This document shows, piece after piece, positions 1 through 6,956 of a DNA stretch of 14,500 bases. The translations under genes and the position numbers were made by a program. Where the stretch lies: positions 1 through 14,500 of the forward strand of contig JALWML010000367.1 of assembly GCA_027083915.1 (NCBI GenBank), in the 5' to 3' direction. The notes below the pieces were generated by a model, which did not search any database, had not been told where the DNA came from, and worked only from the letters and a program-made list of their open reading frames with translations. Positions within the stretch are counted from its first letter, which is position 1, and every line of letters starts with the position of its first letter. The stretch comes from Lysobacterales bacterium (lineage in GTDB: Bacteria > Pseudomonadota > Gammaproteobacteria > Xanthomonadales > Marinicellaceae).

Positions 1-450
1 GCCTATGATTTCGCGGATAGCACCGATGATGACTAATACAAGGGCAAAGCCTAATCCTGTGAAAAAACCATCTTTTATGGAGAGCCATACGGAATTTTTG
101 GAGGCAAAGCTTTCAGCACGTGCCATGATGATGCAGTTGGTGACGATAAGTGGAATAAAAATACCTAGGATTAAATACAGTTCATGGAAGTAGGCATTCA
201 TAAACATTTCCAGCGCGGTAACGACACTAGCGATAATGAGGACAAATAATGAGATGCGTATTTCTTTACTGATAATGGGTTTAATTGCAGAGACCAGCGC
301 ATTAGTTATCGTTAAGGTGAATACCGTCGCAATAGCGAGTCCAAGTGCATTGACAACGGAGTTGGAGACTGCCAGCAATGGGCATAAACCCAGTAATTGT
401 ACTAATGCAGCATTGTCATCGATTAATCTTTTACGTATAAATCCACTCAT
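1..450 (-). CDS. rsxE: Rnf/Rsx electron transport complex subunit E (partial, 3' end outside window)
   Basis: Integral membrane subunit of the Rnf ferredoxin:NAD+ oxidoreductase. Only the first 150 codons are present; the frame is open to position 1, and family members run about 200-230 aa, so roughly the last quarter to third is missing. Seen: an N-terminal LLGLCPLLAVSNS motif with Cys23, a TNC motif with Cys106, and at least four hydrophobic segments. In Rnf structures the equivalent cysteines of RnfE and RnfA together hold a [2Fe-2S] cluster inside the membrane; both are kept here. The ATG (448-450) overlaps the rsxG stop as ATGA, and a GAGG about 10 nt upstream could serve as its ribosome site, so it is translationally coupled. 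It is homologous to RsxA; its position at the end of the A-B-C-D-G-E order makes it RsxE. The sequence shows no damage. Confidence 0.95.
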   Translation of the reverse strand, partial: MSGFIRKRLIDDNAALVQLLGLCPLLAVSNSVVNALGLAIATVFTLTITNALVSAIKPIISKEIRISLFVLIIASVVTALEMFMNAYFHELYLILGIFIPLIVTNCIIMARAESFASKNSVWLSIKDGFFTGLGFALVLVIIGAIREIIG

Positions 451-1073
451 TTGACGGTGTCCTCTTTGTCTTCTTTTTCTGTATTCAGAAACTCTTGTTG
501 AAACAATAAGGCTTGTTTAATGGCAGCGACTACTGCACGTGGTGTAATAGTTGCGCCCGTTATTTGGTCGAATTGTCCACCATCGCGTTTGACTTTCCAG
601 TTTTTTTCACCAACTTTCTTGAGTGATAGTGTAGGAAATTGTTTGAGCCAATCACTTTTATTGGTCACAATTAAATCACCCAAACCTGGCGTTTCGTGTT
701 GTTCTAAAATTTTAACAGCAGTTATTTCACCATTGTTTTTTATGCCAACCATCAAGTCAATATCACCAGAATAACCATTGCGAGCAGTGACAGGTACTGC
801 CAAAGCAGTTGTTGTACCGTTTAATGTGCCAATATACAAGGCTTGTTGTTTGCGGTGCCCTAATAATTTTGGTCGATTGATTAGTCGCACATCTTGGGTT
901 AAATCGTTGTCATGTAAGGCATCAGGAATTAAATCTTTTAAGCTTTCCAGTAACAGTGTTTTCTTTTGTTCAGCAATTTTATCACGGGTTGCATTTTCAC
1001 TAAACATAAGCAAACCACTGGCGAAGAAAGTCACCAAGGCTAAAACTAAAGGAATTTTGATAAAATTACTCAT
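447..1073 (-). CDS. rsxG: Rnf/Rsx electron transport complex subunit G
   Basis: Membrane-anchored flavoprotein subunit carrying covalently bound FMN on the periplasmic side. The 208-aa product has one N-terminal membrane segment (about residues 7-25) followed by a soluble FMN-binding domain. The covalent flavin motif TGAT lies at residues 172-175, so Thr175 is the expected phosphoester-linked residue. The GYSGDIDLMVG and ETPGLGD segments (about 100-133) are also typical of the family. The C-terminus (about 195-208) is a short charged tail rich in Glu, Asp and Lys. The start ATG overlaps the rsxD stop by 4 nt, and the stop overlaps the rsxE start by 4 nt, so all three should be translated from one transcript. 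Length is normal for RnfG. Confidence 0.96.
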   Translation of the reverse strand: MSNFIKIPLVLALVTFFASGLLMFSENATRDKIAEQKKTLLLESLKDLIPDALHDNDLTQDVRLINRPKLLGHRKQQALYIGTLNGTTTALAVPVTARNGYSGDIDLMVGIKNNGEITAVKILEQHETPGLGDLIVTNKSDWLKQFPTLSLKKVGEKNWKVKRDGGQFDQITGATITPRAVVAAIKQALLFQQEFLNTEKEDKEDTVK

Positions 1074-2113
1074 TTATCTTTTTGCCCAAAAGCTTTAGGG
1101 ATGGTCAAACGATCAATCAGAGGTGCAGACATATTCATTATTAAGATACCAAATGCAACACCATCTGGGAAGTTGCCAAATTCGCGCACTAAGATGGTCA
1201 TGATGGCAACACCTGCACCAAAGATGAGTTGTCCTTTATGTGATGAGCAACCAGTAGTTGGGTCGGTGGCAATAAAGAATGCACCTAGCATTAATCCGCC
1301 TGAAAAAACATGTTGAAGTGGCCCAATAAAATTATCAGGATCAATTAAATAAAAAGGCAGAGAAAAAGCAATAGTTGTGAGCAAGACGGCAGTAGGAACG
1401 CGCCAAGTAATAATTTTTTTATAAATTAAAAACAGTCCTCCCAGAAAATACATATTAGCAACCCACTCCCAACCAAGGCCTCCAAAATCACCAAAAACTA
1501 TACCAGTTGTTATTTCACTCATCATCTTATCTTGTGAAATACCCGTTTTAATTAAATCCAATGGTGTGGCTTGGGTTAAGGTGTCAAAATCAATTGCACT
1601 AGGAAATTTTCCTAAAAAGATGGCTTGCAGGTTTTCCCAAAAACTCATGGCATAAGGACTAATCGAATGCGGAGGCAACCACGTGCTCATGGCTTGTGGA
1701 AATGATATTAAAACAACAGCAAATCCCAACATAGCAGGATTAAAAATATTTTGACCTAGTCCACCAAATAAATGTTTGGCAACAACAATAGCAAAAAACA
1801 TGCCGATAAAACTTATCCACCACGGTGCAACAGGTGATATGCATAAAGCAAATAACAGCCCAGTAACAAAGGCAGAATAATCTTTGAGAAACAGTTTAAT
1901 GGGTTTGCCTAGCAATTTCAGGGAGATAGCTTCAAAAAACAGCGCAAAGACAATGCTGAGTGTGAGTTGGATAATAATGCCTGTGCCAAAAAACAGCACA
2001 TGAGCAAGCATAGCTGGAACCAGTGCCAGCCAAACGGTTAGCATGACTTTGGCTACGCTGTTTTTATTTGGAATATGCGGTGCACTTTCGGTGTTGAAGA
2101 CCTTATTATGCAT
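1070..2113 (-). CDS. rsxD: Rnf/Rsx electron transport complex subunit D
   Basis: Integral membrane subunit, homologous to NqrB, with covalent FMN; part of the ion-translocating core of Rnf. The product is 347 aa with many hydrophobic segments. Seen: the conserved NIFNPAMLGFA stretch (about 122-132) and the flavin motif TQATPL, in which Thr183 is the expected FMN-linked residue (related proteins often have SGATPL or TGATPL). I chose the ATG at 2113 over a longer in-frame reading from 2194: the longer form would add 27 basic, hydrophilic residues encoded inside rsxC, and an AGGAGG at 2123-2128 sits 9 nt before ATG 2113 but only 3 nt before the next candidate ATG at 2119. The 5' end overlaps rsxC by 8 nt and the stop overlaps the rsxG ATG. 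Confidence 0.94.
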   Translation of the reverse strand: MHNKVFNTESAPHIPNKNSVAKVMLTVWLALVPAMLAHVLFFGTGIIIQLTLSIVFALFFEAISLKLLGKPIKLFLKDYSAFVTGLLFALCISPVAPWWISFIGMFFAIVVAKHLFGGLGQNIFNPAMLGFAVVLISFPQAMSTWLPPHSISPYAMSFWENLQAIFLGKFPSAIDFDTLTQATPLDLIKTGISQDKMMSEITTGIVFGDFGGLGWEWVANMYFLGGLFLIYKKIITWRVPTAVLLTTIAFSLPFYLIDPDNFIGPLQHVFSGGLMLGAFFIATDPTTGCSSHKGQLIFGAGVAIMTILVREFGNFPDGVAFGILIMNMSAPLIDRLTIPKAFGQKDK

Positions 2114-3689
2114 TGTCATCTGCCTCCTGTGCTTTGGCTTTTTGTTGTGCGATTTTATCTGCTTTGGCTTTTTGAATTCGTTCCATTGTGGCACTTAAGT
2201 CCTTTTGGATTTTGTCGGGATTGGTGGTTCTCTTTCTTGTTCGTTTGCGTTTAGCTGCCCGTTCAGCTTTTAAACGTTGCAAACGGGCTTCGCGTTGTTC
2301 GTGTCGGATTTGGGCTTTATCAGATTTTTCACGTTTAAAGTCTAGATATTTTAACTCCGATTTTGCATAACGGTAATAATCAACCAATTTAATTTGACTC
2401 GGGCACACCCAAGCACAAGCACCACATTCTATGCAGTCAAACAAGTGGTGTTCGCGTGCCTTCTCAAGGTTTTCGCCCTTGATATACCAGTGTAATTGTT
2501 GTGGTAATAAATAGGCGGGGCAAACATTGACGCATTCACCACAACGAATACAGGGCAAAGTATTGCTGTAATGCTGGGTGCTTTTCTCGCTTAAAGCTAA
2601 GATACAATTAGTGGTTTTATCGATACCAATGGAACAATTTGGCATGGAATAGCCCATCATGGGTCCGCCAATAATTAATCGGTGTGTTTTCTCTTTATCA
2701 AAATCAGCATGTTGCAGTAAATGACTCATGGGCGTGCCAATAGCTGTAATAAAGTTTTGCGCTGTTCCAATACAATCACCTGCAATGGTAACGATACGTT
2801 CAACCAGTGGACGACCTTGCACAATAAAATCACTTAAGGCTTTAATGGTGCCAACATTTTGCACAATTATGCCTAAGTCAAGTGGCAAACCTCCTGAAGG
2901 GACTTCTTGACCAGTCAGAACTTTTATTAATTGCTTCTCGCCACCTGCTGGATAAATTGTTGGAACTTTTATCACATTAATGTTTTCTAGGGCTCGCTCT
3001 TTAACGCGCTTTTCAATGTTAGATTTGATGTTGCCGACTTGATCTTCAAGGGCAAAGATGGCTTGGCTTGCTCCTGACGCTTTCATCATTAACAATATAC
3101 CATTAATTAAATCTTCAGGATAATCGAGCATTAATTGTTCATCACAGGTGATGTAGGGCTCACATTCAGCACCGTTGACAATTAAGGTATTAATGTGATT
3201 GTCAGGATTATATTTTAAATGAGTTGGAAATCCCGCACCACCAAGTCCAACAAGTCCTGCTTCGTGAATACAGTTGATAATGTATTCTGGAGTTACTGAA
3301 TCAATATAGGCTTGATTAATTTCCCTTTTGGCTAAATCAACCCATTTTTCCTTACCATCTGAAGTAATTTCTATAACCGTAGCAATATCAGCCTCAGGAC
3401 TTGCTGTCGCTCGTTGCTTGATTGCGCTAATTTCACCAGATGTAGAGGCGTGAATATATGATCCATTTGTGGTATCAGGTTTAGCAATAATTTGTCCTTT
3501 TAAGACTTTGTCACCCACTTTAACCAAAGACTTGGCAATATTTCCACGGTTAATTCGTAATGATATATAGACTTTTTGTGCAATGGGTAAACGCGACAGT
3601 CCATTTTTTAATGAGTCATTTTTGTGGTGTGGTAATTTGATGCCACCTTGTAACTTATACAACTGATGCGGATTAACAGAATTTACCAT
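2106..3689 (-). CDS. rsxC: Rnf/Rsx electron transport complex subunit C
   Basis: Peripheral cytoplasmic subunit that reacts with NAD(H) through FMN and [4Fe-4S] clusters. The 527-aa product shows, in order: an N-terminal RnfC barrel-type domain with GGIKLP (15-20); the flavin/nucleotide region GLGGAGFPTHLKY (148-160) and NGAECEPY (172-179); a SLBB-like middle; and two ferredoxin motifs, Cys380/383/386/390 and Cys419/422/425/429. The tail (about 455-527) is Lys/Arg/Ala-rich and probably helical. It is much shorter than the repeat-rich tail of E. coli RsxC, which is about 740 aa in total. The start codon overlaps the rsxB stop by 7 nt, with GAGG 7 nt upstream. The C-terminus overlaps the rsxD start. 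Confidence 0.96.
   Translation of the reverse strand: MVNSVNPHQLYKLQGGIKLPHHKNDSLKNGLSRLPIAQKVYISLRINRGNIAKSLVKVGDKVLKGQIIAKPDTTNGSYIHASTSGEISAIKQRATASPEADIATVIEITSDGKEKWVDLAKREINQAYIDSVTPEYIINCIHEAGLVGLGGAGFPTHLKYNPDNHINTLIVNGAECEPYITCDEQLMLDYPEDLINGILLMMKASGASQAIFALEDQVGNIKSNIEKRVKERALENINVIKVPTIYPAGGEKQLIKVLTGQEVPSGGLPLDLGIIVQNVGTIKALSDFIVQGRPLVERIVTIAGDCIGTAQNFITAIGTPMSHLLQHADFDKEKTHRLIIGGPMMGYSMPNCSIGIDKTTNCILALSEKSTQHYSNTLPCIRCGECVNVCPAYLLPQQLHWYIKGENLEKAREHHLFDCIECGACAWVCPSQIKLVDYYRYAKSELKYLDFKREKSDKAQIRHEQREARLQRLKAERAAKRKRTRKRTTNPDKIQKDLSATMERIQKAKADKIAQQKAKAQEADDNA
2123..2128 (-). promoter_or_regulatory. Shine-Dalgarno of rsxD
   Basis: A perfect AGGAGG on the minus strand inside the 3' end of rsxC. 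Its 9-nt spacing favours the rsxD start at 2113 over the ATG at 2119 (3 nt) and the far upstream ATG at 2194. It is the strongest ribosome site noticed in the window. Confidence 0.8.
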
Positions 3690-4255
3690 TGTTGTGCCTC
3701 TGCAATGGTTTCAAAGAGTTTCGGTTTTTCAATGCGTTGGATAAATTTGGGTAATGGAGCTTCGATAGAGATAATGCAATCCACAGGACAGGCAGGAATA
3801 CAAAGGTCACAGCCGGTGCAGGCATCAATTATAATAGTATGCATGTGCTTGGCTGCACCAACGATGGCATCAACAGGACAGACTTGAATGCATTTTGTGC
3901 AACCGATACAGTCTTTTTCAACGATTTCAACCACCATGTCAACTTCTTTGACCTCGCCATTTTCTGGATTGAGTTCTAAGACTTCTACATCTAACAATTC
4001 AGCTAGTTTTTTAACTCCTTCTTCGCCACCCGGAGGGCATTGGTTTATTTGAGCTTCACCATTGGCAATCGCTTCTGCATACGGCTTGCAGCCTGGGTAA
4101 GTGCATTGTCCACATTGAGTTTGCGGTAATATAGCATTAATTTGTTCAACTATGGGGTTGCCTTCAACCTTAAACTTTTTCGATACCCACATGACTATCA
4201 GTCCAAAGACCAATGACACGAGTGAGATAATGATTAAACTAACAAAAGGATTCAT
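3683..4255 (-). CDS. rsxB: Rnf/Rsx electron transport complex subunit B (ferredoxin-like)
   Basis: Multi-cluster electron carrier thought to accept electrons from ferredoxin and pass them into the membrane part of Rnf. The 190-aa product has an N-terminal membrane anchor (about 5-24), then a four-Cys Fe-S domain (Cys48, Cys51, Cys56, Cys73; CGQCTYPGC then NQCPPGG), then two classic 4Fe-4S ferredoxin motifs (Cys116/119/122/126 and Cys146/149/152/156). All twelve cysteine ligands are present. The ATG directly abuts the rsxA TAG with no gap, and the 3' end overlaps rsxC by 7 nt, as expected for coupled translation. Length matches gammaproteobacterial RsxB. Confidence 0.97.
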   Translation of the reverse strand: MNPFVSLIIISLVSLVFGLIVMWVSKKFKVEGNPIVEQINAILPQTQCGQCTYPGCKPYAEAIANGEAQINQCPPGGEEGVKKLAELLDVEVLELNPENGEVKEVDMVVEIVEKDCIGCTKCIQVCPVDAIVGAAKHMHTIIIDACTGCDLCIPACPVDCIISIEAPLPKFIQRIEKPKLFETIAEAQQW

Positions 4256-4834
4256 CTAACGTACCATTCCACCAAAACCCATAAAGGCAATCGACATGAT
4301 GCCCGCGGTGACTAAAGCAATCGGCGTGCCTTTGAAGGATTCAGGAATATCCGCCATTTCGATGCGTTCACGTATAGCTGAAAATAAAACCAAAACAAAA
4401 GTAAAGCCAATAGATGCCCCAAAGCCAAAAACTGCAGATTCGATTAAATTGTTTTGTTCTTGAATATTGAGTAAAGCCACACCCAAAACAGCACAGTTGG
4501 TGGTAATTAAGGGTAAGAAAATCCCCAATACTTGATAGAGCAGAGGAGAGGTTTTGTGTAAAATCAGTTCAGTGACTTGTACAGTGACAGCAATAACAAG
4601 AATAAAACTCAATGTTTTGAGGTATTCGAGTCCAAGTGGTACCAATAAATAAGTATGAATGAAATAACTTAAGATAGATGAAAGCGTCAAAACAAAGGTT
4701 GTCGCTAAGCCCATACCTAATGCGGATTGGTATTTACTCGACACGCCCATAAAAGGACAAAGCCCTAAAAATTTAACCAACACAAAGTTGTTGATAAATA
4801 CGGCACTAATGAAGATGAAAAATAGTTCTGACAT
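4256..4834 (-). CDS. rsxA: Rnf/Rsx electron transport complex subunit A
   Basis: Integral membrane subunit and first gene of the Rnf operon. The 192-aa product is almost entirely hydrophobic (about six membrane segments). It carries LGLCPFMG with Cys26 and TTNCAVLG with Cys114, the two cysteines that together with those of RnfE bind the intramembrane [2Fe-2S] cluster in known Rnf structures. The start at 4834 gives the usual N-terminus and length. No good Shine-Dalgarno is visible before the ATG; the region at -8 to -19 is instead one arm of a perfect inverted repeat. fpr lies 71 bp upstream on the same strand. Confidence 0.96.
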   Translation of the reverse strand: MSELFFIFISAVFINNFVLVKFLGLCPFMGVSSKYQSALGMGLATTFVLTLSSILSYFIHTYLLVPLGLEYLKTLSFILVIAVTVQVTELILHKTSPLLYQVLGIFLPLITTNCAVLGVALLNIQEQNNLIESAVFGFGASIGFTFVLVLFSAIRERIEMADIPESFKGTPIALVTAGIMSIAFMGFGGMVR

Positions 4835-4841
4835 TAAAAAT

Positions 4842-4902
4842 CATAAGGATTTAAAAAAGTGTATTTTATCAGAAGTATGTCAATAAAACATAAATCCTTA
4901 TG
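4842..4902 (-). repeat. 12-bp perfect inverted repeat between fpr and rsxA
   Basis: Arms at 4842-4853 (CATAAGGATTTA on the plus strand) and 4891-4902 (TAAATCCTTATG) match exactly, separated by 37 bp. A shorter nested pair, TTTTAT (4864-4869) and ATAAAA (4883-4888), lies inside. The distal arm ends 7 nt before the rsxA ATG and the proximal arm begins 3 nt after the fpr stop. It could be an mRNA hairpin (weak terminator or attenuator; a run of five U follows the stem) or paired DNA sites flanking the candidate rsx promoter in the loop. The repeat is seen; the function is inference. Confidence 0.6.
4863..4883 (-). promoter_or_regulatory. Candidate rsx operon promoter (extended -10)
   Basis: On the minus strand the loop of the inverted repeat holds an extended -10 (TGA followed by TAAAAT; hexamer 4863-4868). 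A perfect TTGACA lies at 4878-4883, but only 9 nt upstream, too close to act as a normal -35, so only the extended -10 is plausible. Transcription would begin near 4856 and leave a leader of about 20 nt before rsxA. Confidence 0.3.
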
Positions 4903-4905
4903 GGA

Positions 4906-5676
4906 TTACTTCTCTACAAACGCATTCTCTAACACATAATGACCTTGGGTTCTTTTTTTAGCTTTAATAAAGCCCATTTCGTCTAAAATATCGGACATAT
5001 CTTTAATTAATGCTTCACTGCCACACAGCATAAATCGGTCGTCTTCCAAGTTTATTTTGGGCAAACCTAAATCTTTAGCAAGTTTTCCTGATTTTATTAA
5101 ATCGGTTAATCGTCCTTGGTTTTTAAATTCTTCACGGGTAACAGTAGGGTAATAAAGAAGTTTCTCTTTGACAATATCTCCAATAAATTCATTGTTGGGT
5201 AATTTTTGCGTGATCAAATCATGATAGGCAAGGCATTTTTTATATCGTGCACCATGAGTAAGAATGATTTTATCAAACTGTTCATACACTTCAGGGTCTT
5301 TAATAATGCTCATAAATGGTGCAAGCCCTGTTCCAGTACTAATTAACCAGAGGTTTTTACCTGGCAGGGTATAATCAGTCACCAATGTGCCCGTTGATTT
5401 TTCGGAAAGCATTAATTCATCGCCCACTTTGATATGTTGTAACTTTGAAGTCAGAGGTCCATTGGGTACTTTGATGCTAAAGAATTCCAGTTCTTCTTCG
5501 TAATTAGCACTAGCAATTGAATAGGCACGCATCAGTGGTTTTCCTTCATCTTCAATGCCAATCATCACAAAGTGACCATTTTTAAAACGGTAAGTTGGTT
5601 TTCTTGTTGTTCTAAAACTAAAAAGGCGTTCATTCCAATGCCTTACACAAGTTACGGTTTCTGTAATATATGCCAT
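4906..5676 (-). CDS. fpr: Ferredoxin/flavodoxin-NADP+ reductase (FPR, bacterial subclass I type)
   Basis: Soluble FAD enzyme exchanging electrons between NADP(H) and ferredoxin or flavodoxin. The 256-aa product shows the FAD-binding motif RAYS (50-53), the NADP-binding glycine loop GTGLAP (115-120), the FMLCGS nucleotide-contact segment (215-220) and the C-terminal AFVEK (252-256). That ending is the hallmark of the Azotobacter/Pseudomonas type, whose terminal residues stack near the flavin. It is the only gene between the divergent promoter region and rsxA and is read in the same direction as the Rnf operon, so it may be co-transcribed with it. No clear Shine-Dalgarno precedes the ATG; a TACAAT (minus strand, 5705-5710) about 28 nt upstream is a possible but weak -10. 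Confidence 0.95.
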   Translation of the reverse strand: MAYITETVTCVRHWNERLFSFRTTRKPTYRFKNGHFVMIGIEDEGKPLMRAYSIASANYEEELEFFSIKVPNGPLTSKLQHIKVGDELMLSEKSTGTLVTDYTLPGKNLWLISTGTGLAPFMSIIKDPEVYEQFDKIILTHGARYKKCLAYHDLITQKLPNNEFIGDIVKEKLLYYPTVTREEFKNQGRLTDLIKSGKLAKDLGLPKINLEDDRFMLCGSEALIKDMSDILDEMGFIKAKKRTQGHYVLENAFVEK

Positions 5677-5772
5677 ATAAAATAGTGATTTTTAAAAATC
5701 GGACATTGTACAGGAAAGAGACAAATGAAAATTAACTTATATCAAGTTTTATATGATTAGTGGTATTTGTAT

Positions 5773-5800
5773 TCGACATTTGATGGTATTTCTTTATTAT
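5773..5800 (+). promoter_or_regulatory. Candidate promoter of the globin operon
   Basis: TCGACA (5773-5778) and TATTAT (5795-5800) each match the sigma70 consensus at five of six bases, with a 16-bp spacer. Transcription would start near 5807, leaving a leader of about 28 nt. It lies in the 158-bp gap between the divergent fpr and globin genes. I saw no complete FNR or NsrR site there. Confidence 0.4.
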
Positions 5801-5834
5801 GTGCGGGGTTAATAAATTTTAAATTGGATTAATT

Positions 5835-6245
5835 ATGAAAAATTATGGTACTTTAGATGCTTCTTACAAAGCAGCGGGTGAAGAAAAGGGAATTAGAAAA
5901 TTAGTTGATGATTTTTATCACGAAATGGAAACACAATTAAAAGGACAGCATATACGTTCTATGCATAAAGACTCATTGGATGTGATTAAAGATAAACTGG
6001 CTTTATTTTTAATGGGATGGCTAGGTGGGCCACGTAAATATGCAGAAAAATACGGTGGGATTTCAATACCCATGGTTCATAAACATCTTGTCATTAATGA
6101 AGAAGAACGCGATGCATGGTTGTTTTGTATGCAAGAAGCGTTAAAATACCAAGATTATGAAGAAGATTTTAAGGAATATTTGTTAGTGCAATTATCACGA
6201 CCAGCCAATCGCATTATGCAAGTCTCACAAGCCAGTAATCATTAG
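5835..6245 (+). CDS. Group II truncated haemoglobin
   Basis: Small haem protein binding O2 or NO, or acting as a peroxidase; cytoplasmic. The 136-aa product has the truncated-globin 2/2 layout: the B-helix FYHEM with Tyr28 at the usual B10 place, the E-helix KDKLALFLMGWLGGP (about 53-66), proximal His84 in MVHKHLVI, and the group II signature RDAWLFCM with Trp95 at the G8 place. Length is typical of the group. Family members occur widely in bacteria (YjbI/GlbO type), with proposed roles in NO or peroxide defence. Here the gene heads a three-gene plus-strand unit and diverges from fpr, which might supply reductant; that link is inference. The start is fixed by the upstream frame, with only a weak GGA as ribosome site. 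Confidence 0.93.
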   Translation: MKNYGTLDASYKAAGEEKGIRKLVDDFYHEMETQLKGQHIRSMHKDSLDVIKDKLALFLMGWLGGPRKYAEKYGGISIPMVHKHLVINEEERDAWLFCMQEALKYQDYEEDFKEYLLVQLSRPANRIMQVSQASNH

Positions 6246-6251
6246 AAAAAT

Positions 6252-6956
6252 ATGAAAATAGCACAATCACCCATAAACAAAACCTGCAAAGAACGTGAAA
6301 TTCTGAATAAGGAGCTATCGTTTGATAACAAAAAAATACTTGAATTAGGCTGTGGTAAGGCGAAACTTACCCGTATTATAGCGCAAGGTGGCAAGAATAG
6401 GCATGTAACAGCTACTGAAGTGGATAAAATTCAACACGAAAAAAATTGTGCGTTAACAGATTTGCCTAATGTGGATTTTGTTTTTGCAGGTTCTCAAGAT
6501 TTACCTTTTGATGATAATAGTTTTGACACTATTCTTTTGTTTAAATCCTTGCATCATGTGCCGATGGAATATATGGCTGCTGCCATGAAGGAAATTGCAC
6601 GGGTTTTAAAACCTGGTGGGTTAGCTTATATATCTGAACCTATTTTTGCGGGTGATTTTAATGATATATTAAAATTATTTCATGATGAGCAAGAGGTTAG
6701 AGCTGCGGCTTTTGATGCGATTAAAAACTCTGTAAAAAAAGGTGATTTGAAATTAGTGAAGCAAATATTCTTCAATACACCGCGTAATTACCCTGAATTC
6801 AGTGATTTTGAGCAATTGATTATCAATGTCACTCACAGTAATCACCAATTAAGTGATGAATTAATGCAAGAAGTTAAACAGAAATTTATGGCACACATGA
6901 CGGATACTGGCGCACATTTTGAAACGCCGATTCGGGTTGATTTATTAACAAAATAA
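6252..6956 (+). CDS. Class I SAM-dependent methyltransferase, substrate unknown
   Basis: The 234-aa product has the methyltransferase-11 type Rossmann fold: motif I LELGCGKAKL (30-39), an acidic residue after strand 2 in ATEVDK (54-59), DLPFDDNSFD (83-92) for motif II and post-I, and the RVLKPGGLAYISEP segment (117-130) for motif III. The C-terminal 100 residues carry no motif I recognise and probably define the substrate. It starts 6 nt after the globin stop and its last base is the first base of the next ATG (TAATG), so it is probably translated with the flavoprotein gene. No Shine-Dalgarno is visible. The target (small molecule, lipid or protein) cannot be read from the sequence; pairing with a globin is unusual. 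Confidence 0.88.
   Translation: MKIAQSPINKTCKEREILNKELSFDNKKILELGCGKAKLTRIIAQGGKNRHVTATEVDKIQHEKNCALTDLPNVDFVFAGSQDLPFDDNSFDTILLFKSLHHVPMEYMAAAMKEIARVLKPGGLAYISEPIFAGDFNDILKLFHDEQEVRAAAFDAIKNSVKKGDLKLVKQIFFNTPRNYPEFSDFEQLIINVTHSNHQLSDELMQEVKQKFMAHMTDTGAHFETPIRVDLLTK

Noticed and set aside
2114..2194. Longer rsxD start at 2194
   Set aside because: Would add 27 basic residues encoded inside rsxC, while an AGGAGG is ideally spaced for the ATG at 2113.
4805..4844. 12-codon leader frame overlapping the rsxA start (ATG at 4842-4844)
   Set aside because: It has no ribosome site and its ATG is part of the inverted-repeat arm; too short to support as a leader peptide.
4878..4883. TTGACA as a classical -35 for rsxA
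   Set aside because: The only good -10 on that strand is 9 nt away and the sequence 16-18 nt downstream has no TATAAT-like hexamer.
5732..5745. FNR-like site upstream of fpr
   Set aside because: Only the TTGAT half matches; the second half (ATCAA) is absent.
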